This document shows, piece after piece, positions 1 to 8,123 of a stretch of 64,000 nt of DNA. Below the pieces are notes generated by a model. The model did no database searches, was not told the DNA's origin, and saw only the letters and a list, made by a program, of their open reading frames with translations. The position numbers and the translations under genes are program-made. Source of the DNA: AC-37 sp036386455 (GTDB lineage: Bacteria > Actinomycetota > Thermoleophilia > Solirubrobacterales > Thermoleophilaceae); assembly GCA_036386455.1 (NCBI GenBank), contig DASVVS010000087.1, positions 1 to 64,000 of the forward strand, given 5' to 3'. Each line of letters opens with the position of its first letter. The stretch's first letter is position 1.

Positions 1-2
1 CG

Positions 3-857
3 ACGCCCTCGGGCGTCGGCATCTCCGCGCACGCGAGCGGGCCGGAGGACGGGCCGCCGGTCGTCGCCCTCCACGGCGTGATGCAGACCTACGACTCGGT
101 CCTGAAGGACACGATGCTCGTGAAGGCGGGCCTCCGCGTGATCGCCTACGACGCGCGCGGGCACGGCGGATCGGAGTCGCCCGGCGACCGGACGCAGTAC
201 GGCTACGACCGCCTGGTCGAGGACCTCGTCGCGGTCATGGACGCGTTCGGCGCCTCGCCGGCCGTGCTCGTGGGGGTGTCGATGGGGGCCCTCACCGCGA
301 TGCGGCTCGCGGTCGAGCAGCCGGAGCGCGTGGCCGGCCTCGTGGCCGTGACCCCCGCCTACGACCCCGCGAAGGAGCTGGGCTGCATGGCCCACGCCGA
401 GCGCGTGGCCGACGCCCTGCGCGCCCGCGACGTGGACGCGCTCATGGAGGCCGAGCCCGTCCGCGTGGCCGATCCGGAGGACAACGACGCGTTGCGCAGC
501 TTCGCGCGCCGCACCGCCGAGCGGACCGTCGAGGTGCACCGGGACGCCGACGCCGCCGCCGAGGCCCTGCTGGCGATCCTGCGCGCGCGGCCGTTCGAGA
601 CGTTCGAGCCGCTCGCGGCGATCCAGGCGCCCACGGTGGTGGTCGGGAGCCGCGACGTGTTCGACCTGAACCACCCGCTCCACATCGCGCGCGCGTACGC
701 GGATGCGATCCCCGGCAGCCGCTTCGTCTGCGAGGACGACGAGGGCAGCCTGCCGATCGCCTGGCGCGGCCGCGAGGTGGCGAAGATCGTGCTCGACGTC
801 GCCCGCGGAGCGGGTTTTGACTCCGCCTCCGCGCCCCTGGGACGATCGCACCGGTGA
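3..857 (+). CDS. alpha/beta-hydrolase, 5'-truncated by window edge
   Basis: The reading frame is open from the first bases of the window, so the true start lies upstream; the first internal ATG is at 78. The HG oxyanion-hole segment (VALHGV), the nucleophile elbow GVSMG and an acid segment (GSRDVFD) place it in the alpha/beta-hydrolase superfamily, with a Ser nucleophile. Where the catalytic His is normally found near the C-terminus, the sequence reads EGSLPIAW, so no obvious His is present. The stop overlaps the next start (GTGA). The two downstream genes encode an SDR and an acyl-AMP ligase, so a role in processing an activated acyl intermediate is likely, but the substrate is unknown. Confidence 0.85.
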   Translation, partial: TPSGVGISAHASGPEDGPPVVALHGVMQTYDSVLKDTMLVKAGLRVIAYDARGHGGSESPGDRTQYGYDRLVEDLVAVMDAFGASPAVLVGVSMGALTAMRLAVEQPERVAGLVAVTPAYDPAKELGCMAHAERVADALRARDVDALMEAEPVRVADPEDNDALRSFARRTAERTVEVHRDADAAAEALLAILRARPFETFEPLAAIQAPTVVVGSRDVFDLNHPLHIARAYADAIPGSRFVCEDDEGSLPIAWRGREVAKIVLDVARGAGFDSASAPLGRSHR

Positions 858-1891
858 CGGCCTCCACTGGCAGCGACCGGCGAACGGTCCTGGTGACGGG
901 CGCATCCGGCGTGATCGGCGGAGCGCTTCTCCAGGAGCTGGACGGCTGGGACGTCATCGGCCTCGTCCACAGCGGCCGGCTTGCCCGCGAGGACGCGGAG
1001 TCGGTGAAGGCCGACGTGACCCAGCCACGCTTCGGACTCACGGAGGAGCACTTCCGCGAGCTGGCCGCCCGCACCGACGTGATCGTGCACTCCGCCGGCC
1101 TCGTGACGTTCGGCCTGGAGGAGGAGCGCTACCGCGCGATCAACGTCGAGGGGACCAAGCACCTGCTCGAGCTGGCCGTCCTCGCCGACGCGCCGGTCCA
1201 CCACGTCGGCACCGCGTTCGTGAAGTCGTTCTCGCCCGACGCGCGGATCAAGCTGGAGCGGTCGAACGCCGTCTGGGGCTACGTCGCGTCGAAGGTCGAG
1301 TCAGACCGCATCTTCGCCGAGAGCGGCGTGCCCCACACGGTCTACCGCCCGCCGAACCTGATCGGCGACTCGCGCACCGGCGAGATGGCGCGCGACCAGT
1401 TCGTCACGCAGATCAGCTTCGACGCGCTGCGCGGCCGCTTCCCGTTCCTGCCGGCCCGTCCGGGCGAGCGCTTCGACATGGCGCCCCAGGACCTGTGCGG
1501 CAAGGCCATCGCGGCGTGCGTCGAGGCCGACGACATCGGCTCCGAGTACTGGATCACCTACGGGGAGAAGTCCCCGACCGTCGAGGAGCTGCTCGACGTG
1601 GGGGTGCAGTTCGCCGCGGGGCTCGGGCTGGCGGCCAAGATGCCGAAGCTGGTCGACCCCGACGACCCCGAGGCGCTCGAGGCGGAGCTGTCCAAGCTCA
1701 ACAAGGCCGGGCGCTACATGTACGGGCGGCTGCTCGAGCTGACCGACGCCATGAGCGCCGGCGGCACCTTCCCCTCGTCGCTGGACCTGCTGGCCGAGCG
1801 CTACTCGGTGCCGATCCCGGACCTCCGCGAGGCGATCACGCGCGGGCTCGAGCACATGGCGAAGACGAAGAAGCTGCCGGTGCCGGCGTGA
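854..1891 (+). CDS. extended SDR-family NAD(P)-dependent reductase/epimerase
   Basis: This 345-aa protein begins with a Rossmann nucleotide-binding motif (TGASGVIGG, about residues 15-23) and carries the SDR catalytic YxxxK (YVASK, about residue 142). Together these indicate an extended short-chain dehydrogenase/reductase of the thioester-reductase or 3-beta-HSD type. The GTG start overlaps the hydrolase stop by 4 nt, and its own stop overlaps the ligase start the same way, so the three genes form one translationally coupled operon. It may reduce or epimerise the product made from the acyl-adenylate. The substrate cannot be read from the sequence. Confidence 0.85.
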   Translation: MTASTGSDRRTVLVTGASGVIGGALLQELDGWDVIGLVHSGRLAREDAESVKADVTQPRFGLTEEHFRELAARTDVIVHSAGLVTFGLEEERYRAINVEGTKHLLELAVLADAPVHHVGTAFVKSFSPDARIKLERSNAVWGYVASKVESDRIFAESGVPHTVYRPPNLIGDSRTGEMARDQFVTQISFDALRGRFPFLPARPGERFDMAPQDLCGKAIAACVEADDIGSEYWITYGEKSPTVEELLDVGVQFAAGLGLAAKMPKLVDPDDPEALEAELSKLNKAGRYMYGRLLELTDAMSAGGTFPSSLDLLAERYSVPIPDLREAITRGLEHMAKTKKLPVPA

Positions 1892-3627
1892 CGACCGCAG
1901 CTCGGGCCGCGACCGGCGCCGTCGACGAGCCGCTGGAGATCCGCGGCCTGCTCGACTGGATGGACGCCCCGCGCGCGGGGGTCGGCATCCGCTTCGCCGA
2001 CGAGGAGGACGGCTGGCGCCTGTACGAGTACTCCGAGCTGGCGGCGCTGTCGGCCGGGACCGCGCAGCAGATCGCCGCCGAACGCCACCGTCCCGACGGG
2101 CCGGTCGTGATCGTCACGCACACGAGCCCGCAGTTCTTCTCGGCGTTCGCCGGCTCGCTGATGGCCGGCAACACGCCCAGCCCGCTCGCGCTCAACGCGT
2201 TCGTGCGCGACCGCAACGGCTACATCGAGTACGCGGCCAGCATCATGCGGGCGGCCGATCCCGCCCTGGTCCTCGTGGAGGAGGGCCTCGAGGACATGCT
2301 CACCGAGGCCGTGCGCAGGGCCGGCATCGCGGCCGGCGTGGCGCGCATCGAGCCCACGGAGGCGCGCCCGTTCGTGCCGGCGCCCGAGGAGCGGGCCGAG
2401 CTGGCCCTGCTGCAGTTCACCTCCGGCTCGTCCGGGACGCCGCGCGGCGTGCGCGTGACCTGGGACAACCTCGAGTCGAACATCGCGATGATCCTCCGCT
2501 GGGTCGGGGTCACCCCGAGCGACTCGATCGCGACCTGGCTTCCGCTCTACCACGACATGGGCCTCGTGGGCTGCCTGCTCTCGCCGATGGTCCACCAGAA
2601 CGACATCTGGGTCATGCGCCCGGACCAGTTCATCCGCGACCCGCTGCGCTGGATCGACTGCTTCGGCCGGCGCGGCGCGAGCATCACCGCCGCCCCCAAC
2701 TTCGGCTTCGGCTACGCGGCCAAGCGGCTCCGCGAGGAGGACCTCGAGGGCATGGATTTCTCCGGCTGGCGCTGCGCGATCCTCGGCGCCGAGCGCAACG
2801 ACCCCGAGGTGCTGGGCCGCTTCGCCGCGCGGCTCGAGCCGTACGGCTTCAAGCGCGAGACGTACGCGCCCGCGTACGGGCTCGCCGAGGGCACGCTGCA
2901 GGTGTCGGGCGTGCCGATGAGCTCCGTCGCGCGCGTCGTGAAGCCCGACTGGAAGGCGACCGGCCACGACGGCGCCGTGGTGGTCGAGGACGAGGCGCGG
3001 CTCGGCGAGCTCGATCGCATCGGCAACGGCGACGGCTGGCTCGTGAGCTGCGGCCCCGTGAACGCGGAGATCGACTGCACCGTCGTGGACGACGAGCAGC
3101 GGCCGGTGGGCGACGGGGTCGTGGGCGAGATCTCGCTCGCCGGGCCCAGCATCGCCGACGGCTACCACGGCGAGGCCGCGGGGCCGCGCACGACCCGCTT
3201 CGAGGGCGAGCGCGTGTACACGGGCGACGCCGGCTTCCTGCTCGACGGCGAGCTCTACGTGCTCGGCCGTCTCGGCGACAGCCTCAAGGTCCGCGGGCGC
3301 CAGGTCTTCGTCGAGGACCTGGAGGCGCGCGCCGCGACCTTCGGCGTGCAGAAGGGCAAGTGCGTGATCCTCGCCGGGGACGACAACGGCAGGAACGTGC
3401 TCGCCGCACTCGTCGAGGATCTGCCGGGGCCGTGGGTGCACCGGATCGCGGGGATGCTCCAGCGGACCGGGAAGACCGCCACGCGCGTGGTCGTGATCGC
3501 CGGCGAGCGTGGCGCGATCGAGCGGACCTCGAGCGGCAAGCCGCGCCGGCGCGTGATGTGGCGCCAGTTCATCGACGGCACGCTGCCCGGCACCGTCGTG
3601 CACGACAGCGCGGCCGCCAAGCCGTGA
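1888..3627 (+). CDS. fatty-acyl-AMP ligase-like adenylating enzyme
   Basis: The 579-aa product has the AMP-binding P-loop (TSGSSGTPRG) and a C-terminal hinge region RLGDSLKVRGRQVF typical of the ANL superfamily; overall it looks closest to fatty-acyl-AMP ligases. Such enzymes activate a carboxylic acid to the acyl-adenylate for transfer to a carrier protein or CoA. The frame stays open for about 1.2 kb upstream, but that part only shadows the SDR gene. The GTG at 1888 overlaps the SDR stop (GTGA) and gives a normal family N-terminus. No acyl-carrier protein or polyketide synthase lies nearby in the window. Confidence 0.85.
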   Translation: MTTAARAATGAVDEPLEIRGLLDWMDAPRAGVGIRFADEEDGWRLYEYSELAALSAGTAQQIAAERHRPDGPVVIVTHTSPQFFSAFAGSLMAGNTPSPLALNAFVRDRNGYIEYAASIMRAADPALVLVEEGLEDMLTEAVRRAGIAAGVARIEPTEARPFVPAPEERAELALLQFTSGSSGTPRGVRVTWDNLESNIAMILRWVGVTPSDSIATWLPLYHDMGLVGCLLSPMVHQNDIWVMRPDQFIRDPLRWIDCFGRRGASITAAPNFGFGYAAKRLREEDLEGMDFSGWRCAILGAERNDPEVLGRFAARLEPYGFKRETYAPAYGLAEGTLQVSGVPMSSVARVVKPDWKATGHDGAVVVEDEARLGELDRIGNGDGWLVSCGPVNAEIDCTVVDDEQRPVGDGVVGEISLAGPSIADGYHGEAAGPRTTRFEGERVYTGDAGFLLDGELYVLGRLGDSLKVRGRQVFVEDLEARAATFGVQKGKCVILAGDDNGRNVLAALVEDLPGPWVHRIAGMLQRTGKTATRVVVIAGERGAIERTSSGKPRRRVMWRQFIDGTLPGTVVHDSAAAKP

Positions 3628-3698
3628 CCTAGTTCACACCGCCGGTCCGGGCCTCCGGTTAGATTGCCCGCGCGAACGATCGGGGGGCTCAGTAGGCG

Positions 3699-5951
3699 AT
3701 GCAGCGCACGATGGACAGGCTGTCGGACTTCGTCGAGAGGCGGCGGCGGCTCGTGGCGCTCGCCTGGCTGGTGCTGCTGATCGCGGCGATGCCGTTCGCG
3801 GCGATGCAGACCGAGCACCTGACGAGCGGCGGCTTCTCGTCGCCCGGGTCCGGGTCCGCCAACGTGGACCGCGCGATACCGAGCTTCCCCGGCGTGGAGC
3901 GCGAGGGCCTCGCCGCGCTGCTGGCGCTCGACCGCGAGGCGGACCGCGGCGACGTGGATGCGGCGATCGCGCGCGTGCGCGAGGAGGTGCGCGCCAGCGA
4001 GCGGGTCGAGCTGCTGGGCGGCGGCGGCGAGCCGCGGATCCAGCGTGCCGGCGACGTCCGTGCCGTGATGGTCCCGCTGCGGGTCGGCGGCTCGCGCAAC
4101 GAGGTGGCCGACGCCGTCGTGGACCTCCGCAAGGAGCTGAAGGACGGCGCGAGCCCGAACGTCGAGATTCAGCTGATCGGTCAGGAGGCGCTCTGGGCCG
4201 GCATGCAGGACGTCACGAAGGAGGACCTGGCGTCGGCCGAGTTCACCGGCTTCCCGGTGGTCCTGCTGATCCTGCTGGCGGTGTTCGGCTCGCTGGCCGC
4301 CGCCGTGCTGCCGCTCGCGCTCGGCTTCGCGGCGGTGATGCTGACCGGCGCCGAGATCTGGCTGCTCTCGCAGCAGACCGACATGTCGGTGTTCGTGACC
4401 AACACCGCGTCGATGATCGGGATCGGCGTGGCCGTGGACTACTCGCTGTTCGTGCTCGCCCGCTACCGCGAGGAGATCCACAGGGGCGCGTCGCCCGAGG
4501 AGGCACGCCGGATATCGATGCGCACCTCCGGCATCGCCGTGGCCTTCTCCGGTGTCACCGTGATCGTCTCGCTGGCCGGGCTGTTCCTCGTGAACTCGCA
4601 GACCATGCGCTCGATGGCGCTCGGGGCGATCGTCGTCGTCGCGGTCTCGATCCTCGGTGCGCTCACGCTGCTGCCGGCCCTGATGCGGATGCTCGGGGCG
4701 CGCGCGTACTCGCGCAGCCGCACCGCCACGCTCACCGGTCTGGTCGTCCGCGCGCAGCGCAGCATGGGCCGCCGCCGCGGCCGCTCCGACCCCGCCCGCG
4801 GATCGTTCTGGGAGCGCTGGACGCGGCGCGTCATGCGCCGTCCAGGCCTCGCCGCCCTGGCGAGCGCCCTCGTGATGCTCGCCATCGCTTACCCGGCGCT
4901 GTCGCTCGAGTCGGGCAACGGGGCGCTCGCCCAGTTCCCCGAGGAGAACGAGACGCGGATCGCCGCCGAGCGCGCCGCCGAGTTGATGGGCGAGGGGGCG
5001 GGGGGCCCGACGCTCGTGATGGCGCGCTTCGAGGAGGGCAAGGCCGGCGATTCGCGCAACGAGGCCGCCGTCGAGCGCTTCGTGAAGCGCACCCGGCGCG
5101 ACGAGGCCGTCGCCGCGGTCGGCGCGCCGGTCGTATCGCGCGACGGGACCGCCGTGCTCGTGAAGGTGACCCCGCGCCCGCACTTCGAGAGCGACGCGGC
5201 CGAGGCCCTGCTCGCGCGCCTGCGCTCCGGCGCCAATCCGCTGCGCGACGTCGCACGCGTGGACGTCGGCGGCGCTACCGCCTTCAACCGCGACTTCGTC
5301 GACCTGCTCTCGGGGTCGCTCTGGAAGATCCTCCTGTTCGTGCTCGCGTTCAGCTACGTCGTGCTGCTCGTGCTGCTGCGGTCGGTCCTGCTCCCGCTCA
5401 AAGCCGTGCTCATGAACCTGCTGTCGGTGGCGGCCGCCTACGGCGTGCTCGTGGTGGTGTTCCAGTGGGGCTGGATGGACGGCTTCCTCGGGTTCGAGAG
5501 CCTCGGCTACGTCCAGGCGCTCACGCCCGCGTTCCTGCTCGCGGTCGTGTTCGGGCTCTCGATGGACTACGAGGTGTTCCTGCTCACGCGGATCCGCGAG
5601 CGCTACCAGGCGACCGGCGACACGCAGAGGGCGGTCGCGGAGGGCCTGGCCGGCAGCGCGCGCACGATCTCGAGCGCGGCGGCGATCATGGTCGCCGTCT
5701 TCGCGGTCTTCGCCCTGACCGGCGTCCCGTCGATCAAGGAGATCGGACTCGGGCTGTCGGTGGCGATCGCGCTCGACGCGACGCTCGTGCGGCTCGTGCT
5801 CGTGCCCGCGACCATGGAGATCATGGGCAAGTGGAACTGGTGGCTGCCGAAGTGGCTCGACCGGATCCTGCCGCACACGGACTTCGAGGCGGGCGGCGAG
5901 CCCTCCGCGGCTAGCGGCCGAACAGCTTCCCCATCCGCAGCAACAGCTTGA
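3699..5951 (+). CDS. MMPL-family RND transporter
   Basis: This 750-aa integral membrane protein has two similar halves. Each has an N-terminal membrane helix, a large extracytoplasmic loop and a block of about five helices; an example is the stretch after FTGFPVVLLILLAV. The GVAVDYSLFVL and GLSMDYEVFLLTR motifs are the conserved D-Y pairs of MMPL/RND carriers. Proteins of this class export lipids or drugs using the proton gradient. A TTAGATT promoter-like box lies about 35 nt upstream. The C-terminal 41 bp overlap the convergent R2lox gene. Its position after the acyl-AMP ligase operon hints at lipid export, which is inference. Confidence 0.9.
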   Translation: MQRTMDRLSDFVERRRRLVALAWLVLLIAAMPFAAMQTEHLTSGGFSSPGSGSANVDRAIPSFPGVEREGLAALLALDREADRGDVDAAIARVREEVRASERVELLGGGGEPRIQRAGDVRAVMVPLRVGGSRNEVADAVVDLRKELKDGASPNVEIQLIGQEALWAGMQDVTKEDLASAEFTGFPVVLLILLAVFGSLAAAVLPLALGFAAVMLTGAEIWLLSQQTDMSVFVTNTASMIGIGVAVDYSLFVLARYREEIHRGASPEEARRISMRTSGIAVAFSGVTVIVSLAGLFLVNSQTMRSMALGAIVVVAVSILGALTLLPALMRMLGARAYSRSRTATLTGLVVRAQRSMGRRRGRSDPARGSFWERWTRRVMRRPGLAALASALVMLAIAYPALSLESGNGALAQFPEENETRIAAERAAELMGEGAGGPTLVMARFEEGKAGDSRNEAAVERFVKRTRRDEAVAAVGAPVVSRDGTAVLVKVTPRPHFESDAAEALLARLRSGANPLRDVARVDVGGATAFNRDFVDLLSGSLWKILLFVLAFSYVVLLVLLRSVLLPLKAVLMNLLSVAAAYGVLVVVFQWGWMDGFLGFESLGYVQALTPAFLLAVVFGLSMDYEVFLLTRIRERYQATGDTQRAVAEGLAGSARTISSAAAIMVAVFAVFALTGVPSIKEIGLGLSVAIALDATLVRLVLVPATMEIMGKWNWWLPKWLDRILPHTDFEAGGEPSAASGRTASPSAATA

Positions 5952-7191
5952 CGCTGCCGCGCGGGCGGATCTTGCCGGTCGCGATGGCCACGCGCGGGTC
6001 GCGGCGGCGGGCGATCACGTCGGTCCAGTCCTCCAGGCGGCAGCGCAGCACCAGGTCGGCGTTCTCGAGCCGGCCCTGCTTCGCCTCGGTGTTGCCGTTG
6101 TCGATGCGGATGAACCACGGCTCGGCGTCCGAGAAGTCCCACGCGATCGTGGCGCCGCCGTTCGGCGTCGCGCTCGTGTCGATCGAGCGCTTCATCAGGT
6201 CGAACAGCAGGCCGATCTTCTCCGGGTCCTTGTGCGGAGGGCCGGTCTTCTCGCCTATGTAGCCGGCCTCGAGCAGCGCGATCGCCCGCTCCGCCCGCTC
6301 GCGCGCGGTCATGTCCTGCGGGATCGGCGGCGGCCCGGGCAGCTCCTCGATCGGCATCCCGGCCGCGCGCAGCTTCTGGTCGAGCGAGGCCATTCCCTGC
6401 TCGTAGACCTCCTCGATCGTCGATCCGAAGACCTCGGTGTAGCGGCGGTCCCAGTTCGGCGGGACGAACACGGCTGTGATGAACGGGATGACCTCGCGCA
6501 GGAGGTCGGAGACGGCGTCCGCGCACTCGGGGTCCTGCTTGTAAAGGTCCGACAGGCACTTCACGCCGAAGCCGATGTGCCGCTGCTCGTCGCGCGAGAC
6601 GTTCGTCATCCCCTCGAGGAAGCCGGGCAGCACGCCGCGCTCCTCGCAGTAGCCCTGGATGAAGTGCTGGCCGGGCTGCGCGAGCGTGGCCTCGACGAGG
6701 AAGTGGTACATGAAGATGCTGCGCGCGAAGTTCGGGATCGAGCGGTCGCGGCGCAGCTCGTCGGCGACCTTGTCGAGCTTCGCGAAGGTCTTGCGGAAGC
6801 CCCAGGAGAGCTCCGGCCGGGTGGCCTCGAGCGTGCTGGCGGTCGTCCCGTCGCCGCGGCCCGCGACCTCGCGCATGAAGCGGTCGAAGAAGACCGAGTG
6901 GCGCGCCTCGTCGACCTGCTGGGTCGTCAGGAAGTACACCTGCTCCTCGCGCGGGGCGGCGTCGATGTAGGGCGAGAGGTTGTCGGTCACCGAGTCCTCG
7001 CCGTGGAAGAACATCGAGTAGTTCCACAGCGCGGCGCGGCGCTCCAGGTCTCCGAAGGTCTCCTGCCAGTCGGTGCGGTCACGGGCGAAGTCGATGTCCC
7101 AGGCGCTCCAGTTGCCCTTCTCCCAGCGGCGGTAGAGGTCCTCGTACGAGACGTGGTCGATCGCCTGCCTGGGGGCCTCCGCTGTAGCCAC
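5911..7191 (-). CDS. R2-like ligand-binding oxidase (R2lox) fused to a C-terminal SCP2 domain
   Basis: Residues 1 to about 290 form a ferritin-like R2 domain. The metal ligands appear as E65 (HGED), E95-x-x-H98 (DEARH), E167 and E202-x-x-H205 (DEQRH). The R2lox-specific pair that forms a Val-Tyr ether cross-link in characterised members is present as V68 (E+3) and Y162 (five residues before E167). A proline-rich linker leads to an SCP2 sterol/lipid-transfer-like domain (about 308-426, with ATIAWDFSD and a basic C-terminus). The fusion suggests that the oxidase works on a bound lipid. GTG start with a GGGAGGA Shine-Dalgarno. A second R2lox without SCP2 is at 43629. Confidence 0.88.
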   Translation of the reverse strand: MATAEAPRQAIDHVSYEDLYRRWEKGNWSAWDIDFARDRTDWQETFGDLERRAALWNYSMFFHGEDSVTDNLSPYIDAAPREEQVYFLTTQQVDEARHSVFFDRFMREVAGRGDGTTASTLEATRPELSWGFRKTFAKLDKVADELRRDRSIPNFARSIFMYHFLVEATLAQPGQHFIQGYCEERGVLPGFLEGMTNVSRDEQRHIGFGVKCLSDLYKQDPECADAVSDLLREVIPFITAVFVPPNWDRRYTEVFGSTIEEVYEQGMASLDQKLRAAGMPIEELPGPPPIPQDMTARERAERAIALLEAGYIGEKTGPPHKDPEKIGLLFDLMKRSIDTSATPNGGATIAWDFSDAEPWFIRIDNGNTEAKQGRLENADLVLRCRLEDWTDVIARRRDPRVAIATGKIRPRGSVKLLLRMGKLFGR

Positions 7192-7215
7192 TGTGGTCGT
7201 CCTCCCTGCTGAAAA

Positions 7216-7237
7216 GTTGGCCGGGCGGCCAGTCTAA
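7216..7237 (-). promoter_or_regulatory. promoter/operator motif of the R2lox-SCP2 gene
   Basis: Read on the minus strand this is TTAGACTGGCC, then GCC, then CGGCCAAC. A -10-like TTAGACT runs into an inverted GGCC...GGCC core, about 25 nt before the gene's GTG start. Almost the same motif precedes the paralogous R2lox gene at 43560-43582. That suggests a shared repressor, possibly TetR-like, overlapping the promoter. Confidence 0.45.
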
Positions 7238-7254
7238 TCCGTTAGGCTGGCGGC

Positions 7255-8100
7255 GTGCGTTTGGCCCCCGTGCTCGGCGCGGTCGCTGTCGCGGCGGCGC
7301 TGCCGGCGGCGCCCGCGGGCTCGGGCGAGCGCGAGACGGCCCACGACGTGGCGGTCGCGATCGCGCGCGACGGGCCGCGGCCGGCGGCGGGGGCCGCCGA
7401 GCGGCGGGCTCACATCGCCATGCGCGAGCGCTTCGCAGCGGCCGGGCTGGCGATCGAGGTGCAGCGGTTCGGCGTGCGCGGGCGCGGCCGCTCGCGGAAC
7501 GTGATCGGCGTGCTCGAGACGCCGCGCACGTGCCTGCGGATCGTGATGGCCCACACCGACACGACGCCGAACGCGCCGGGCGCCAACGACAACGCCTCGG
7601 GTCTCGGCGTGCTCGCCGAGCTGGCGCCGCGGCTGCGCGGGCTCGACCCGGGCTGCGACGTCTGGCTCGTCGCGACCGGCGCGGAGGAGCGGATCTACAC
7701 GGGCTCGCCGGACCACCTCGGGGCGCTCGCGCTGGCGCGAATGGTCAAGCGCCGCGGGCTGGCCGGGCGCCTGCGCTACGCCCTGTCGCTCGACGAGGTC
7801 GGCCGCGACCGCCCGTTCTGGGTCCGCTCGCCGGCCGGCGCCACGCGCGCGCGGGTGGAGCGCGAGCTGCTGTCGGCCGCGCGGACCGAGCGGGTCGCCG
7901 TCGCCTGGGTCCGCGACGACGGCACGGGCAACTCGGACCACCGCGAGTTCGAGCTGCTCGGGATGCGCGGGATGAAGCTGGGCGTGGGCCGCGACGGCGA
8001 GCCGTGCCGCCACTCGCCCTGCGACCGGGCCGGCCGCCTCAAGCCGTCGTCGCTGCGCGCGGCGCGGCTGGTGGTGGAGCGGGCGCTGCGGAAGCGCTAG
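7255..8100 (+). CDS. secreted M28-family metallopeptidase
   Basis: The 281-aa protein starts with a short hydrophobic Ala-rich signal region. It contains the M28 zinc-site elements in order: MAHTDTT (His), GANDNASG (bridging Asp), TGAEE (catalytic Glu and ligand), LDEVGRD (Asp) and CRHSPCD (His). These enzymes are co-catalytic di-zinc aminopeptidases acting outside the cytoplasm. The GTG start is preceded by TAGGCT with a 6-nt spacer, which suggests a leaderless transcript. It is divergent from the R2lox-SCP2 gene, whose promoter motif lies in the same 63-bp gap. It is shorter than many M28 proteins but appears complete. Confidence 0.85.
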   Translation: MRLAPVLGAVAVAAALPAAPAGSGERETAHDVAVAIARDGPRPAAGAAERRAHIAMRERFAAAGLAIEVQRFGVRGRGRSRNVIGVLETPRTCLRIVMAHTDTTPNAPGANDNASGLGVLAELAPRLRGLDPGCDVWLVATGAEERIYTGSPDHLGALALARMVKRRGLAGRLRYALSLDEVGRDRPFWVRSPAGATRARVERELLSAARTERVAVAWVRDDGTGNSDHREFELLGMRGMKLGVGRDGEPCRHSPCDRAGRLKPSSLRAARLVVERALRKR

Positions 8101-8123
8101 CGGGGCGGGCGGGGCGGCTTCGC

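Noticed and set aside
703..1887. Long plus-strand extension upstream of the acyl-AMP ligase
   Set aside because: It is the shadow of the SDR gene in another frame, with an Arg/Pro-rich random product. The GTG at 1888 gives the proper family start.
1..3627. Olefin biosynthesis (oleBCD) cluster
   Set aside because: The hydrolase has a Ser nucleophile (GVSMG), while OleB uses Asp; no OleA thiolase is visible; the ligase resembles acyl-AMP ligases.
3255..5876. 873-codon minus-strand frame opposite the MMPL gene
   Set aside because: Product rich in Arg/His/Asp/Gln without motifs; it results from high GC on the strand opposite a real gene.
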